A stretch of 64,000 nucleotides of DNA. Origin: Limonium bicolor (Eukaryota; Streptophyta; Magnoliopsida; Caryophyllales; Plumbaginaceae). Below the pieces are notes generated by a model. That model was not told the origin of the DNA and ran no database searches. It worked only from the letters and a program-made list of their open reading frames with translations. The stretch covers positions 283,339,999 through 283,403,998 of the forward strand of contig CM041776.1 in assembly GCA_023374045.1 (NCBI GenBank). The letters are read 5' to 3'. Positions 23,413 to 36,294 of this stretch are shown here, piece after piece. The first letter of the stretch is position 1; every line of letters begins with the position of its first letter. A program made the translations under genes and the position numbers.

Positions 23413-23496
23413 CCCACTAGATCACTAACTGCACCAGAGCAATACCAAAATACTCAGTCATATAGAGTGCAGAAGCGTAAACCCTAGGCAGTTAAT
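23413..23496 (-). repeat. 82 bp module shared with the A internal domain (B1 copy)
   Basis: Runs from CCCACTAGATCA to GGCAGTTAAT and aligns without large gaps to 13353-13435. Here it lies in an LTR, about 0.85 kb from its 3' end, while in A1 and A2 it lies inside the element. Confidence 0.7.
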
Positions 23497-24658
23497 GTCT
23501 AATGAAACAACCAAATAGAAGGAACCAATAACCATGTAAGTTACACATTCAAGGCTCAATTAGTCACATCAAGCTGAGTTAGCCACACAACAGTTTCCTT
23601 TTTAAATTCCTTTAAACTCAGTTAGCGTTTTTCGAACTCGTCTCATAAGTCGGTCAGTAAAAGTATCGGAGTACGAGAAATCGTACCTGGATAACGCTGT
23701 AGCAGCTCTAGTCAACTTGCGCAAACAATCAACAGTACTCTGAAGAATATTAAAGGTAGTCTATCATCAATATCTCATACCCTAAGTTAAACTTAAATAG
23801 ATTCCTCACTCTTATTTCTAAACCTCCATCATCTTGTAAGCCCTTCGCTTAAATGCTAAGTATAGCTTTTGACTTGTTTTAGAATGTTGTATAGCCCAAG
23901 GTTGTAAGATCAAGGGATGTATTCTTCTAACACTTGTTAATTGTTCCACTCTTATCCACTTACTAATACTTAACTGTAATTCTCACATTAAGACCTTTAT
24001 ATCATAAGTGTATTTTATATTACCCAATTGATCTTAGAATCTCAATAATAACTCTTAAGCTCAATACCTTTATTCTTTCTTTAGGACAGACATCGTATTA
24101 TAACTTATGATGGATTTATCTTAGAATACCATACTATTATTCCATAAGGTAATAATTATGTATTTCATCAATATCTACTAGATAATCCATTATGATTAAG
24201 TTTTCCCCCTTAACTTAATTAAGATATACATCCTGTATACCGGGATCATAGTGTTGTAGACGCATTTTATTATAACTTAATTGATCTTAGAATTCAGAGA
24301 CAACTACTAGACTCAATTATTTTATCTTTACTTTAGAACGAGTTAATATTATAACCATTTAATTATCTTGTCTAAAGATGTTCAATTACTCTTCATCCTG
24401 AAACAACTATTTTTTAATTAACTCAAACCCTTCCAACTCTTATACCTAGTATTCGCAAAGTATATTATTCGCTTAATTATTACCTATATAATAAGGTGTT
24501 TTAAGATTACCCTTTTTATGTATCCTTACTTACATTTTAATTTCCTAAATAATTAATTTCTACACACATTCTCTCTATAGATCATGTATATTCCTTTTTA
24601 CTAAATTTTTAATAAACTTATGTCTTAAATACATTTTATATTATTCACAAAACCAAAG

Positions 24659-27600
24659 GTTACTGTAACACCCCAACTAACAATAACACACTTAACAACA
24701 AACTGTAGCGGAAAACATACTTCATCACATTACTTGACTCGTTGGTGTTACACGCCGTTAACTACCCACGTGGCTAACAAGGCTAATACATATACATTGT
24801 ATCGGTCTGATGGACTAGATTCCTGAGCGACTACACAATACTATCCCTTTCCATTACCAACAACCAACATACATAACCTTCCAACTATACCAAGTATTTA
24901 CAAACTAATGCCGATAACAATTTCGGTCTTACTACACCTACTGTACATATACAACTTAAATGGCTCCCATGAACAAACGACTACCCCGTCCTACTCTCGA
25001 ACGGCTTCCAGCTCCTTGTACCTGAAATAGAAAAGGAAAGAAAGGGTGGCCCCCAAGGGGCTCAGCACCTTTGCTGGTATGGTAATCCCGCAGCCCGCAT
25101 GCTACCGGGCCACGCACAACTATTTGTCATCTTAGCATGCGGTTGATTACATTTAAATCATGCATGTACTCCAATAACACAATACACAATACAATCCACA
25201 ACAGTGGTCACAACAAATACACACAACACATCTACGCCTAATAAATCACTCTTTGTGTTCATTGACCCTAGAGTGTTTCTCCTTTAAGGGAGCTATTTCC
25301 TTAATAGACGACACTTACCCACTAGTCGGGTTATCCATAAACGTCTCTTAATAAACTGGGATTCATATCCATGATCCACATACTTCACATAAAAACAACA
25401 TATAACATCACATCGCAATAAGCATTGTAGTACATCAATAACACATAACATAACAGGTACGGATCTCTTTAGGGACCGCCCCAAACATAGTTAGTTCACT
25501 GGGAGAGCCTAGAGGATGCTATCAAACTCATGCTAAGCTCGTTTACATAACTCAACCGTCCTGTTAGACGAACAGATAACTTAACATAAAGATGGATCGG
25601 ATATAGTGATCCAAACACAACATACATAATCCCCAACAGACGTGAGTCAAGAGCCTTGGTTAAGCTCAGGGGTGATCGAAGACCAATGAAGGAAGACAAC
25701 CAACAGAGAGGAAGCTGAAGAAACTGTATACAACAACTCCCAAACATCGCGCGACCAGAGCTACCGGATTCCTCACCCCCCCCACAATATATAAATATTC
25801 ACAGATAAAGACTCCGCTGTGGAGCCTATCACATCAGCACACAATCCAGTATTACAACTGAGTTAATCACACAAGGAGGGTCATACATTACAGCAACATC
25901 ACACACAACATCACACAACTAACTCACACATAGATGTGGTTAGAACGTTCCTTAGGTTGGAAACGTTATTACCGGATATCGTTCTCTTACGTTTACCTAA
26001 TAATGGTTAACTAGCCTTTCATGCGCATTCGAGGTTACCGGTATCGGTTCGCAAACACACAACAACAATAACGACGGTAAACTCGTTTCATGATTTATCT
26101 TATAACGTGGCAAACATACAGAAAAACACATTGGCATACAAGCCGGTGTAATCCGGTAGGACACAGGTTGCAAGAAAACCATACCTGTCACCGGGGTTTC
26201 GCTCTAACGTGCCATCACATGTTCCTCGTAACATCTTTGAACAACTGGTAACATTACATTTACTTTCATTAAACCGGGGTAACTTGTTTGTTTAAAGTCT
26301 AATGCTCATGACTTACTCCCGTTAATCAGTTAAATAACTTCGCATTTTTAACTTGTTTTACTTTTACATTTTAACACAACCTTCCACCCACTCAATTATC
26401 ATTATAGCTCACTTAACATGTCCTTAACAACCTTATAACATCATTACTTATCAATCCCCCTAATTACATATCATTTTCCAACCTTTAACAATATGTTTAG
26501 AGTGGTCCAGGACTTGGTCCTTACCTTAAGCCCTGGACCAACACTTAATCTAACTCTTGGGTGGTTTTACGTAGTGGTCCAGGACTTCATACAGAACTTA
26601 AGTCCCGGACCAAAATAAGCTAACAATCCTCGGGGGTAAATCAGGGGGTGGTCCGGGACTTAGTACAGGACCTAAGTCCCGGACCAAGGTAGTACAAGAA
26701 CTCTCGGCCCTTTTTCATGCATGGTCCGGGTCATCTTCCAATACCTAGTCCCGGACTGCTGTAACAGATTCCCAAATTTGACACTTTCAAGTCTTGTTTC
26801 ATCTATTCTTTTCATCCATTGATTACCCAAGCTTCACATGTGATCTTAGGTATATTCTAATGCTAAAATAACACCTCAAACTTGTCTAATTCCATATCCA
26901 ACATGTTACTCAATTTCTTACAAAATCCACCCTCACTTGTGATATTTTTCCTTAGGTTTCCAAGTGGTAGTTTTTATGCCTACAACACCAACTAACCAAA
27001 ATGTTACCTTAGTTATACTACCACTACTCCTTGAGCACTATATTCTCCAAGGCAATGCCCATGCATTTTTAACAACTAGAACACTTTAATTCTTTTTCTT
27101 CACCATCTTAACACTTACCAATTCCTAGTACCTCCTTGGTCATAAAATTCCATTACAACACATAAACTTCTTTATTTATCAACTAAATTTTTGCCATAGC
27201 TTCTCTTGTACATTCTCACACCCAAACACTTAGGTTTTCACCTTTTCACAATCAAGACATTCATTTTCACAAAGTATGTTCTTTACACACACCAAAACCC
27301 TTAAACTACACTACATAACAATATAGTACATAATCTTAAATTGCTTGGCACTTAGGCCCTTAAATAGCTTAAACCTTAAAGACTGAATTTTCCACATATA
27401 TATTGCCTTTGACCTGCAAATACACTCAACATCACATATGCCTTTTAATAATTCCCTTAAGAACAATTCATTAGCTTTGCCATTGGCTCCTTAGGTATTT
27501 TATTAAGCAAATCAAGCTCATTTTTCCTAAGGCATTTAAACTACATTGAGATAGTTTGTTTACCTCTTTTCCTCTCAAACTTTTTCTTGTTTCCTTGAAT

Positions 27601-29009
27601 TGAAGATTAGCAAGGAACTTGATCACTTGTCAAATCCACACACACATATAAGGGTAATGAGATTAAGAATTCATACTTAAACTCATATACAAACCCTAGT
27701 TTAACATAAGTGTTTTAATACACTAAAATGACATTTACCTTCGGAATTTGAAAGAGAACTTGATTAAGAAGCAAGGTAGGACTCCTTCTAGTCCTTTGAA
27801 GATTGAAATGGAGCTATGAAAAGAAAAACAAAGCACCCTTGTGAGGTGAAATTTTCGGACATGTACAAAATGAGTGGAACCTTAGATTTTCTATGGTTTT
27901 CCTTACCTTGAAGCAAAGGAGAATAACATGGCATAAAAAGGTGAGCTCAAGCTCCTTCAATGGTGAATCTCCATGGCACCGAAATGGAGCTTTTGAAGAT
28001 TTGAAAAGAGAGAAGTGTAGAGCCTGGCCTAAAAGACAAATATGGTCTTAGAACTGAATTTGGATCATGGAGCTAGAAGTTTCAAGCAATGGAAGCTGGA
28101 GATGGTATAGTTGCTGTAGAAAACCGGTTGGAGTTGGGAGAAGATGAAGAGAAACGGTGGGATGAGAAGGAATGAAGAAAGGTGAGGTGAGAGGTAACCT
28201 TAGAAGATATTTAAAGTTGTAAAGTAAATAGTGAATTTACTTGCTTTTTCCTTTCTTATTTGATTCATAGTTAAGTGTGATGAGTCACACTTGGAAAACC
28301 GGCCCCCTTTACATACTAGGGCATATCATGGTCTTTGTTGACCAACTAACTCACTTATATTGACTTATGTTATAAACTAGCTTAATTTAGTTACTATTCA
28401 CAAAACAAGGCACATTATTGTGAAATTTTTGATTTCCCATTGATTTAGACTTCCTAATGTGATACTAAGTAGTACACATTTTAACTAAAGAGTAATGATG
28501 GTCATTTAGCCACTCAAAACTCATTTACAAGACAATTTTTCGAAAATGTGCTTTAAGGCTCCTTAAAGCACATTTTGTGTTTTAACTTGTTTTCAAGCTT
28601 GGTTTTCTTTATTAATTGAATTAATATGTTCATTAACATATTTATAAGGTATAGGTATGACCTTTAGGTCTTATACAATTTATCCCAAGCTTAGAGCACA
28701 TTTCTGCCCATATTGACTTTAAGGTATTTATTTGTGTTTTGTTTGGTTTAATTGTCTACCAAGGTTTCCTAAGGACTTAATTAGCCTTATTAATCATAAT
28801 TGAATATTATTAGTCTTGGTAGGTTCTTGGGGTCCTAACCAAGTTCGCTCCAAGCTTAGAGCATGTTTTTGCTCAAACTGTCTTTTAGTGCCTTATTGTT
28901 TTTACTATGGTTTAAATTGTACACTGACGTTTCTAAGGCACTCTTTAGCCTTTAAATACCATAGTTTAAATGTTTAACAGCATATCAAGGTTTGGGGTAT
29001 TTCAGTTAC
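24659..29009 (-). mobile_element. Solo LTR (A3) with target duplication GTTAC
   Basis: The LTR itself is 24664-29004 (4341 bp), TGTAACACCCC to GGGGTATTTCA, flanked on both sides by GTTAC (24659-24663 and 29005-29009). It has no primer site or polypurine tract next to it and is inserted inside the B1 LTR, which continues on both sides. The sequence is a diverged member of the A group: same start, U5 hairpin region (24757-24778), CAG|GTAC block (about 25018-25090) and 3' tail, but a different palindrome core. It is the product of recombination between the two LTRs of a former element. Confidence 0.92.
26503..26757. repeat. Palindrome cluster in solo LTR A3
   Basis: Four units on GGTCCGGGACTT. 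The third (26650-26661 with 26674-26685) has perfect 12 bp arms; the first two have one mismatch each, and the fourth, near 26722-26757, is degenerate. It is at the same place in the LTR as the GTCCGACCCA cluster of A1, but with an unrelated core. Confidence 0.8.
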
Positions 29010-30669
29010 AAAGGAAAATTAATTCCCTTTAATATGTTTTAGGATAAGTATTATGTCTTAACATAAGGTGAAAATTTTAACTAATAAGTAAATTCTCATT
29101 CATAAGAGAAATTATCAATTATCTAATAAGATCATCTATCTGAAAATCTTCATACCTTTTATTCCAATGACCTTTAATATTTTTAGTGTTATAAGGTAAA
29201 CCAATATAATCTCTTACGTAACTTAGTTTCATCTAATTAAAGGTTCAAAGGTTTTAAGTACCTAATTCCTATTTACACAAACCTTTTATAAGTTCAAACT
29301 ACTGAATACATCACTTAATTATAAACTCACCTCCTAAATATTGGTAATTAATGTTATAAATATATTCTATGGCTCAACTAATTCTAGAACTCAAGTATTA
29401 TTTTATTTAGATTAACTCCCTAGTCATATTTAATATAGTTTTATATCTTAATCCTTTTAATGATTTTACCTTAAAACATTAAGTTATTACTCACTATTAT
29501 AAATGTTATGAAATGATTAAATCTTGCCTTATTAATCCACTTCACATTTAAATGTAACAGTATTTCATTTATATATTATCAATTATATAACAAGATCTAA
29601 TTGTGTAACATTTCATGTAATCCAATTACAAATTCTCCTAAGTTTAACTATTAATTGATTAACCCAATTATATATTACATTGTGGTCATTGACTAATACT
29701 GTACATGTGTTTAATGTGGTTTACATAAATCTTAGAAATTCAAAGGTAACTCTTTGAGCTTATTTTCATATCATAATTTAGTACCACCTCATATAATATT
29801 CTTTTAATAGTATTATGTATAGGTTTAGTTTAACTTATTAATTCCTTCATATTCTATTTTCTATAAGGTATTTTATTTCTTTTGTTTATTTATTATTTTT
29901 TTTATGTATATATATTAGGATTATTCAAGACTTCTTTATGTAGTTTGATGCTTTTGATTATTCATATTAACTTTTACACATATCTACATTTAATATATGG
30001 TTTATAAAATAAAGTATTTCCTTAGTTTCATTTAATTATATAACTTCTATATTATATAATTAATATAATGTAGATTAATTTAATTCCTGATTTAACATAA
30101 GTTTCTATTTTTATTTCTCTCATATAAGTATATATATATATATATGTAACAATTTTTACTTCACTTAAAAGTTAATACCTAAAACATTTATAAACATACT
30201 GTTATTAGATGTTAATTTAGTCTTCTCATATTTTCCCAACCTAAAAAGTTACTAATAAACTATACTTTAATTTTTGTTACATTAAAAAACCTTATATTAT
30301 AAGATAACTTATGAAAACCTTATAAATACAATTTTTAAACCCATTTACCATTGTCCAAAAATTCCCAAATTTAATATATGTAACTATAACATTTTATACA
30401 TATTATAAAATTTCTATTTCATAAAAATATCTTTTAATTTATCCAAATAATTCCATAATACCCGTAACTTGCAAAAATCATAACTTACGTTTAAAAACTC
30501 CAAAACCATATTAATTTACATTAAAATAAACTTGATTTCATAAGGAATCTATGGTTACAAGTTCAAGTCAAAATACGTCGGGAAGGCCATTAAATAAATC
30601 AACAAGTTAGGGTTTAATTCTGGAAATATTATAATTCATAACCAACTTTTAAACTCCCCAGATCTAATC

Positions 30670-30708
30670 TCGGCCGTCCGTTTCTAAAACCTACGATCGG
30701 ACGGCCGA
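30670..30708. repeat. Inverted repeat in the B1 LTR
   Basis: Perfect 11 bp arms TCGGCCGTCCG (30670-30680) and CGGACGGCCGA (30698-30708) in otherwise AT-rich DNA. It may be the B counterpart of the palindrome clusters, but as a single unit. Confidence 0.7.
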
Positions 30709-32252
30709 AAATCCTCGAGTTCATCCCCAACCTCCAGCGATTACCCGAGTACTAAATTGCCAATTCCTCAAAATATACAGAACCAAATTCGATGATTCTT
30801 GTTTCAGGATTCGAAATTGAATTCCGGTTCTAATGGTACCGATTTCGCTAGCTATAATGCAGTGTACATCAAATACGATTCTGGGTTTGAAGTTAGGGTT
30901 ATTTCGGGTTTCCGAATTCAATTCTAACAAATTCTCTAAAGCTAACGCGTAATAGATGAAATGGAACATGGTTCTGACCGGTAATGCAATGTATATTAGC
31001 AACATCGAAAGAATGTGAAGAAAAAACTCATCGGAATTTTGCCAACGAAGGAATTCAAAATCGGGGTCTGGAAAAACTCAACCTTTATGAACTGATTGAG
31101 TAGCCAACTTTGCAACACTATAATTTTCATTACAGATTGAGTTAGGCTTTTCTTGGGCTTAATTTAAAGAGGAAACATAGCCTCTACACATTTATAGCAA
31201 GAAATCACTCTAACTTGCACTACACAGAAAGAAATCTGAGCCGAAAGTTACGAGTTTATACCTTGTGTTTCTGGGAAAATCTATGATTTTATGTGGTGAC
31301 GAATCCGAAACTTTAGACACCACGCTCTTACAAACGGTTGGGAATTGGCTTTGATCATCAACATGAAAGTTGTAGAGGTATTAGAGATCTTCAAAACAAG
31401 CTAAAGAACACGAAATATGGCTGAGAAACGAAGAAGTTATGGCGAGACGAAGTTTACCTGCTCAACTGTTTTTTTTCTAGAAAACTGGTTACGGTTTTGC
31501 GGGTAGGATACTTTGGAACGATTTTCCGGCTGATGTATAATGAATTTGGTTTGTGTATAAGTATGGTTGGAAAGAGAATTTGTAGGAGAAGAGAATGCAA
31601 AAGACGGAACTCAAAAATTCCAAAAGATGAGAGAGATATGGATGTCACAAGTTAGGGCAAAATCTGAAATCGGTTAGCGAAAAAAACAGGAGATAAAAAT
31701 CGACTAAGTGTTGGGCGCGTATCCCAAGGCGCGTGGGTGAGTCAGCAAACTTGCCACATCAGCATCTTTGAAAATTTTGGCTCTAAACTTCATTTTATCA
31801 TAACTTTGGCTAGGACGATCCGTTTTTTGATGTTCTTTTTATCAATCTTCATGGTTTTCCATAACCTTTTATTGGTATAGGTTTCATGGGCTGGTTTGAC
31901 CATTCTCAAAAATTCAACCCTAGCAAGGTTTAAGAAGCTTTAGGGTTTCTAGGATTTTATATTGACTTTTATGCTTCAAATCAATGCTCCCAATATTTCT
32001 AAAATCTTTATAATATAATTGGAGTGTCTAGAAATTTTTCCAAGATTATTGACTTATAAATCTTGTTATTAAATTCATAATACCATATAATAAATTAATT
32101 TAAATGGTATTATTATTTAGTACTCAACAAAAGAAATCCCCTAAATAATTTTTAAATAATACCATATAATAATTTGATGTTTATTAATATTATTAAGGGT
32201 TTTAATAAAAGAAATCCCCTAAATTAATTTGGATTAATTTAGGGGTATTTCA

Positions 32253-33514
32253 ACCTCTATTAAGAGAACAAAGATGGTTTAAAGATATGAACTCGTGAGA
32301 AAAGTAAAAAGAGATACAAGGGACCACCAAACTCCCTTTATAAGATAGTCGACCTCCTAAATGAGGATCCGACCCGGTTTGAGAAAATGACCCGAATGTA
32401 AAAGTATTCAAAATGTTGAGGCAACCCTTAAATATGAGAATACAAGAACTTGAGAAAATTCCCTAAGTCATTAGATGACATCAAGAGTGATGCTTCTAGA
32501 CTAATATACATAAATATGTTATGACTCCGAGAAAAGGAGTATTTGGGAATGTGAGAAGTCTGGTAGAGGAACAGACGTTTGTATAAGTAAGGAACTAAGA
32601 GAGTAGTTCCTGTAGCTAGTTGAACCTTCCCACCATGCTAGACCCAGTGTAGGGTCGAAACTGGGGAAGTAAGACTAGACTCGAAAGCCCGGTGGTGAGT
32701 CTTGTGAATGTCTCTGCCCGGAGGCCATGTGTATTGACTTAAGAGTTATTCAAGAGAAGAGTAATTAAGAAAGTAAGTTTGAGACCTGTAGTGTCTTTGG
32801 TTTTAAGAGAACAATTGAAGTTATCCGAAGAGAATGGATAAGATACTGAATGATTAATAAGTATGAGGCTTTATTGAGGTAGAAACCCTCAAGGCCTAAA
32901 GAACAAATGTAATGTAGACTAACAACGAATGTGTTAGCTATATTGTTTGTATTCTTAGTTTGAATACTTGTATGAATGCGAGCATGTTGTATGTTTATTG
33001 CACTTCATGTTATGGTTTAGATAAAATCAATCGCATGCTTAGATGAGAATTAGTTGGGTGCGACCCGGTAGTAGCGGGTTGCACGACTACCATACCAGCA
33101 AAGGTGCTGAGCCCCTTTGGGGCCACCCATTCTATTCAGGTACAATGAAGATGATTAACGTTCGAGAGTAGGATAGGGATTGCGGATAAGCATGGGTAGC
33201 TGATTTAGATGTATTTGTAATTATTTGTATTGTAAGACCGAAATTGTTATCGGCAATGGATTGTAGTAGACTCGGTATAGTATTGAATTGAGGATTTGTG
33301 TATGACTTTTTTAGTAATGAATGAGTTTTGTATTTGTTTAAGTACTCGGATATTCCGGTCCATCAGACATTACTGTATGGAGTTAGGCCTTGGCCAACGT
33401 GGGTGACTAACGACATTGTTTCACCCACCGTAGTTTTGGAATTGTCCGCTGCGATCGTAATGAGGAACGAGGTAATTAAGTATTAATGACGGGATTAGCG
33501 GTAGGGGTGTTACA
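32253..33514 (+). mobile_element. 3' part of the 5' LTR of element D2
   Basis: The last 1.26 kb of a plus-strand LTR, cut at 32253 by the B1 LTR (next bases ACCTC). It ends GGGGTGTTACA and is followed by a primer site. The block CAGCAAAGGTGCTGAGCCCC (about 33098-33117) with the following TTCAGGTAC matches the A LTRs in reverse complement. The U5 hairpin has decayed: the right arm GTGACTAAC is present, the left arm is not. Confidence 0.7.
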
Positions 33515-36294
33515 AAAAGTGGTATCAGAGTGAAGTATCGCTCTCACTGGAAATACCGAGCTTAGGAGGAAATACCGAGTTAAGAATTAGAGACTTAGGG
33601 CTAAGGGTTGAGTGATAGAGTGAGAGGTACGCTAGTTAGAAACTCCCAGTGTGATCTGGATACCTACAATATTCACACCCCGCCCTCCACATCCCCCAAT
33701 TTATAACTCGGGAAAGAACGCCAAAGAGATGGAAAGACCTTTCTTACTCGGAAAAGACCCGGTCTGGCAGTTAAACAATACCCCTCAAAGAACAAAGAAC
33801 CTGTCATACAGTTGATTCCGAAAATCGGAAATCCCGAAGACGGTTCGGTTTGAACGACAATAACCGCACTTGATGGCGGAAATTTGAGAAATGCTAACCA
33901 CAGGAAACTCGAATTTACGGCAGCATGGGGCGACATGCTTAGCAGTCGCGAGAACCTGGCGGGCCAAGCAGCAGCAAGAAGGAAAGCACCAACCGCGCAA
34001 AGAAGCGGAAAAGGAGCAGTAACAAAACCCGAGACACATGTCTACGGGACCGCAAACAATTAGATCTTACCACCAACGATAGGCTAGTGACTAAGGAACT
34101 AGTCAGGAGTGGATAACTCCGAACCTACAAACCCAAGGGGTTAGAATACCTGATTTATGTAACTTAGACGACCACCGAGAACACCTACGGAATATATTCC
34201 AACAGAACTACAGAAGTAGTGCCTAAACCGGTTAAGTCTCGGTAACCACGGTAAATGTGTGGGAATGAGCACCTAGGAACGACACAGAAATAAGTAATTA
34301 TGGGTCTCAAAGGGTTGGAGAAGCACCCTGATCAATGTCAGTAAGGTCACGACCATTAAGAAGCAGCTCAGAAGATTAATTATCAAAACAAAGGAATCAA
34401 AGGAAGAGCCAATGAGGCTACCGAATACGGGTTGAAACAATACCGTAACCGGTATAAGCTAACCCGAACCACCTTCATGGCGCACTTGCCACGGCAAGTG
34501 CAATAATAACATGGTTGTTCGGGGAAACCTTTAACAAACAACAAGTACTTAGTAAGGTACCGGGATCGGAATGAAGCAATTATAGGATCGCAAATCCTAA
34601 ATAACTTGAAGGATAAAACCTTGGAAGGGCCAAATGACCTAACCATTGTACTAAGAGAATTTACCGGTCAGCAAGAAGCTTGACTTGGTCAAGACCACCA
34701 GACGTGGTAATACCATGAAATTTGTTTTCTTTCAAACTCAAAAATTTTCTTTTAAACTCAATCATTTCTTTAGACCTCAGATTTTTTTTAAAAACCAAAC
34801 CAGAAAGGTCACAACAAGATATCATAGGACGATATAAGAGGAGTTGACAACAGAATACTTCACTTAGGCGGTGTGACGAGCATTACGAGTGTACAAAAAA
34901 TGAGATGTGGGACAACCACACTCTGAAGGAGCTTGCGGGCCTGTCAGAGCTATTTATGAGTTAGTCAGGTAAGTAACAATGTATCAGTAAGGTACCCCGC
35001 GTATTTATATAAGTAGTGTACGAAACACGGGAAGTAGTCCACTCCGTATACGGACGACACGCAAGTTCAGACCAGAACAACTGATTACCTTGAACGAACG
35101 GGAGGAAGAACTCAGTAAGCTAACGAGTATAAGGGAATTAGAGAATTCATCTAGGGAAATGAATAAGAGTTAGAAAGTGCAAGAAGCACGGATTATTAAG
35201 TATAAACATTGGATATGTCTCAAGAATCTCAAAGAAAATGCAGGATAGCGGGAACGAATACCTAGCCTAAAACCAGTAAGGCAATGCCTAACATAGACAC
35301 GTCAATGTTCGACGAACGGGATGGAACCCCAGAACAATCACCAAGACTAATGGGAAGATATTATTCCTCACTGAAGAAGACATTAAACCCAGCCAAGGAC
35401 GCAAAGACGGAAGCGTCAGGGTCTACCCAAGATGGGAGACATCACATACCTAAACAAGAAAGTTGGGATATAATACCGTAAGGCGGGTGTTGTAGTAACA
35501 CAATATACCCATAATACCAGCCAGATGAAATGGCATAACTCAGCGACCCCCAGGACAACACTTGAAGGGTGCTTGAGTCCACGATTGTTGAGCGAAGTAT
35601 CGGGATAGATACACGAGAGCTAAAACAAATACCCGGTTCGATCACCGAAGGGAATCCACCTACGGATGGTACCCCAAATTGTCAAAAGCAACCTGACATC
35701 ACCTAAAGGGTCCCCCAAGAATGGAAGCGTGATGCAACTATCGTATCAAGGAGCTCGGTATTGCCTCCAACCATCTCATGGTGTACGGAGAAGTTTAACT
35801 TGTGCAAACGGCCTACAATGAGTAGAGCTCAGGCAACATGGCTTATAAGCCGTTGTGAACCAATACATTAAGTAGATTCAAACGGTGCAAACCTATATCG
35901 AGTATAATAAGAAGAATCGCCAGAATGGCACCAGTAGAGAAGAGAGATTAAATTATATAACCGAATAAAGCGGAGAACGAAACCACAATGTAGAAGTGGG
36001 GATTTACCCCAAGTCATTGTGTGGCGATTGAGCGTAATTTGAGGACCTTCTAGAAGAAGGCACTCACCACAAAACCTGAAGCTTGAAGGGTAGATGTAGT
36101 TAGTGCCAAGGAATACTTGGACAAGAAAGAGATTCTAAGAATAATATGGAGTGAGAAGCTTTGATAACAAGTGTCGAAAAAACCGAAGGAATAGTGGATT
36201 AGAAGCAGAACAGGTAGCGTATAATGTGAAATGTAGGGTTGAAAATGCTCAAGGAGCATTAAAGGCTTAAAGATAGCATGTTTAATCAACCAGT
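33515..36294 (+). mobile_element. Non-coding internal domain of element D2 (truncated)
   Basis: 2780 bp starting with the primer site TGGTATCAGAG (33520-33530). There are no retroviral protein motifs and no long frames. It aligns with D1 and with the primer-site half of A1/A2: AACGCCAAAGAGATGG near 33718, palindrome GCACTTGCCACGGCAAGTGC at 34482-34501, and GCTCAAGGAGCATT near 36248. It ends at 36294 where the A2 LTR starts. The primer-site hairpin has two mismatches here. Confidence 0.75.
34482..34501. other. Conserved near-palindrome (D2)
   Basis: GCACTTGCCACGGCAAGTGC, one base from perfect, 0.96 kb from the primer site. Confidence 0.7.

Larger units (their letters stand above)
22578..32252 (-). 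mobile_element. 5' LTR of element B1, interrupted by solo LTR A3
   Basis: Begins TGTAACACCCC at 22578 and ends GGGGTATTTCA at 32252. Removing the nested solo LTR and one target duplication (24664-29009) leaves about 5.3 kb, very long for an LTR. The right boundary rests on the TG...CA ends and on the change to D2 LTR at 32253; there is no second complete B LTR to confirm it. The part 22578-24352 matches B2 (52022-50195, inverted). It contains two 46 bp tandem units (23219-23313), the module shared with A (23413-23496) and an 11 bp-arm inverted repeat (30670-30708). The section 29010-30650 is AT-rich and featureless; 30660-31750 is richer in GC. Confidence 0.65.

Noticed and set aside
23084..23428. 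114-codon plus-strand frame in the B1 LTR
   Set aside because: It spans the 46 bp tandem units and is antisense to the element. The B2 version has only a shorter frame; no domain is seen.
30126..30146. TA dinucleotide run (also near 41886, 59380 and 62774)
   Set aside because: Ordinary short microsatellites in AT-rich plant DNA.
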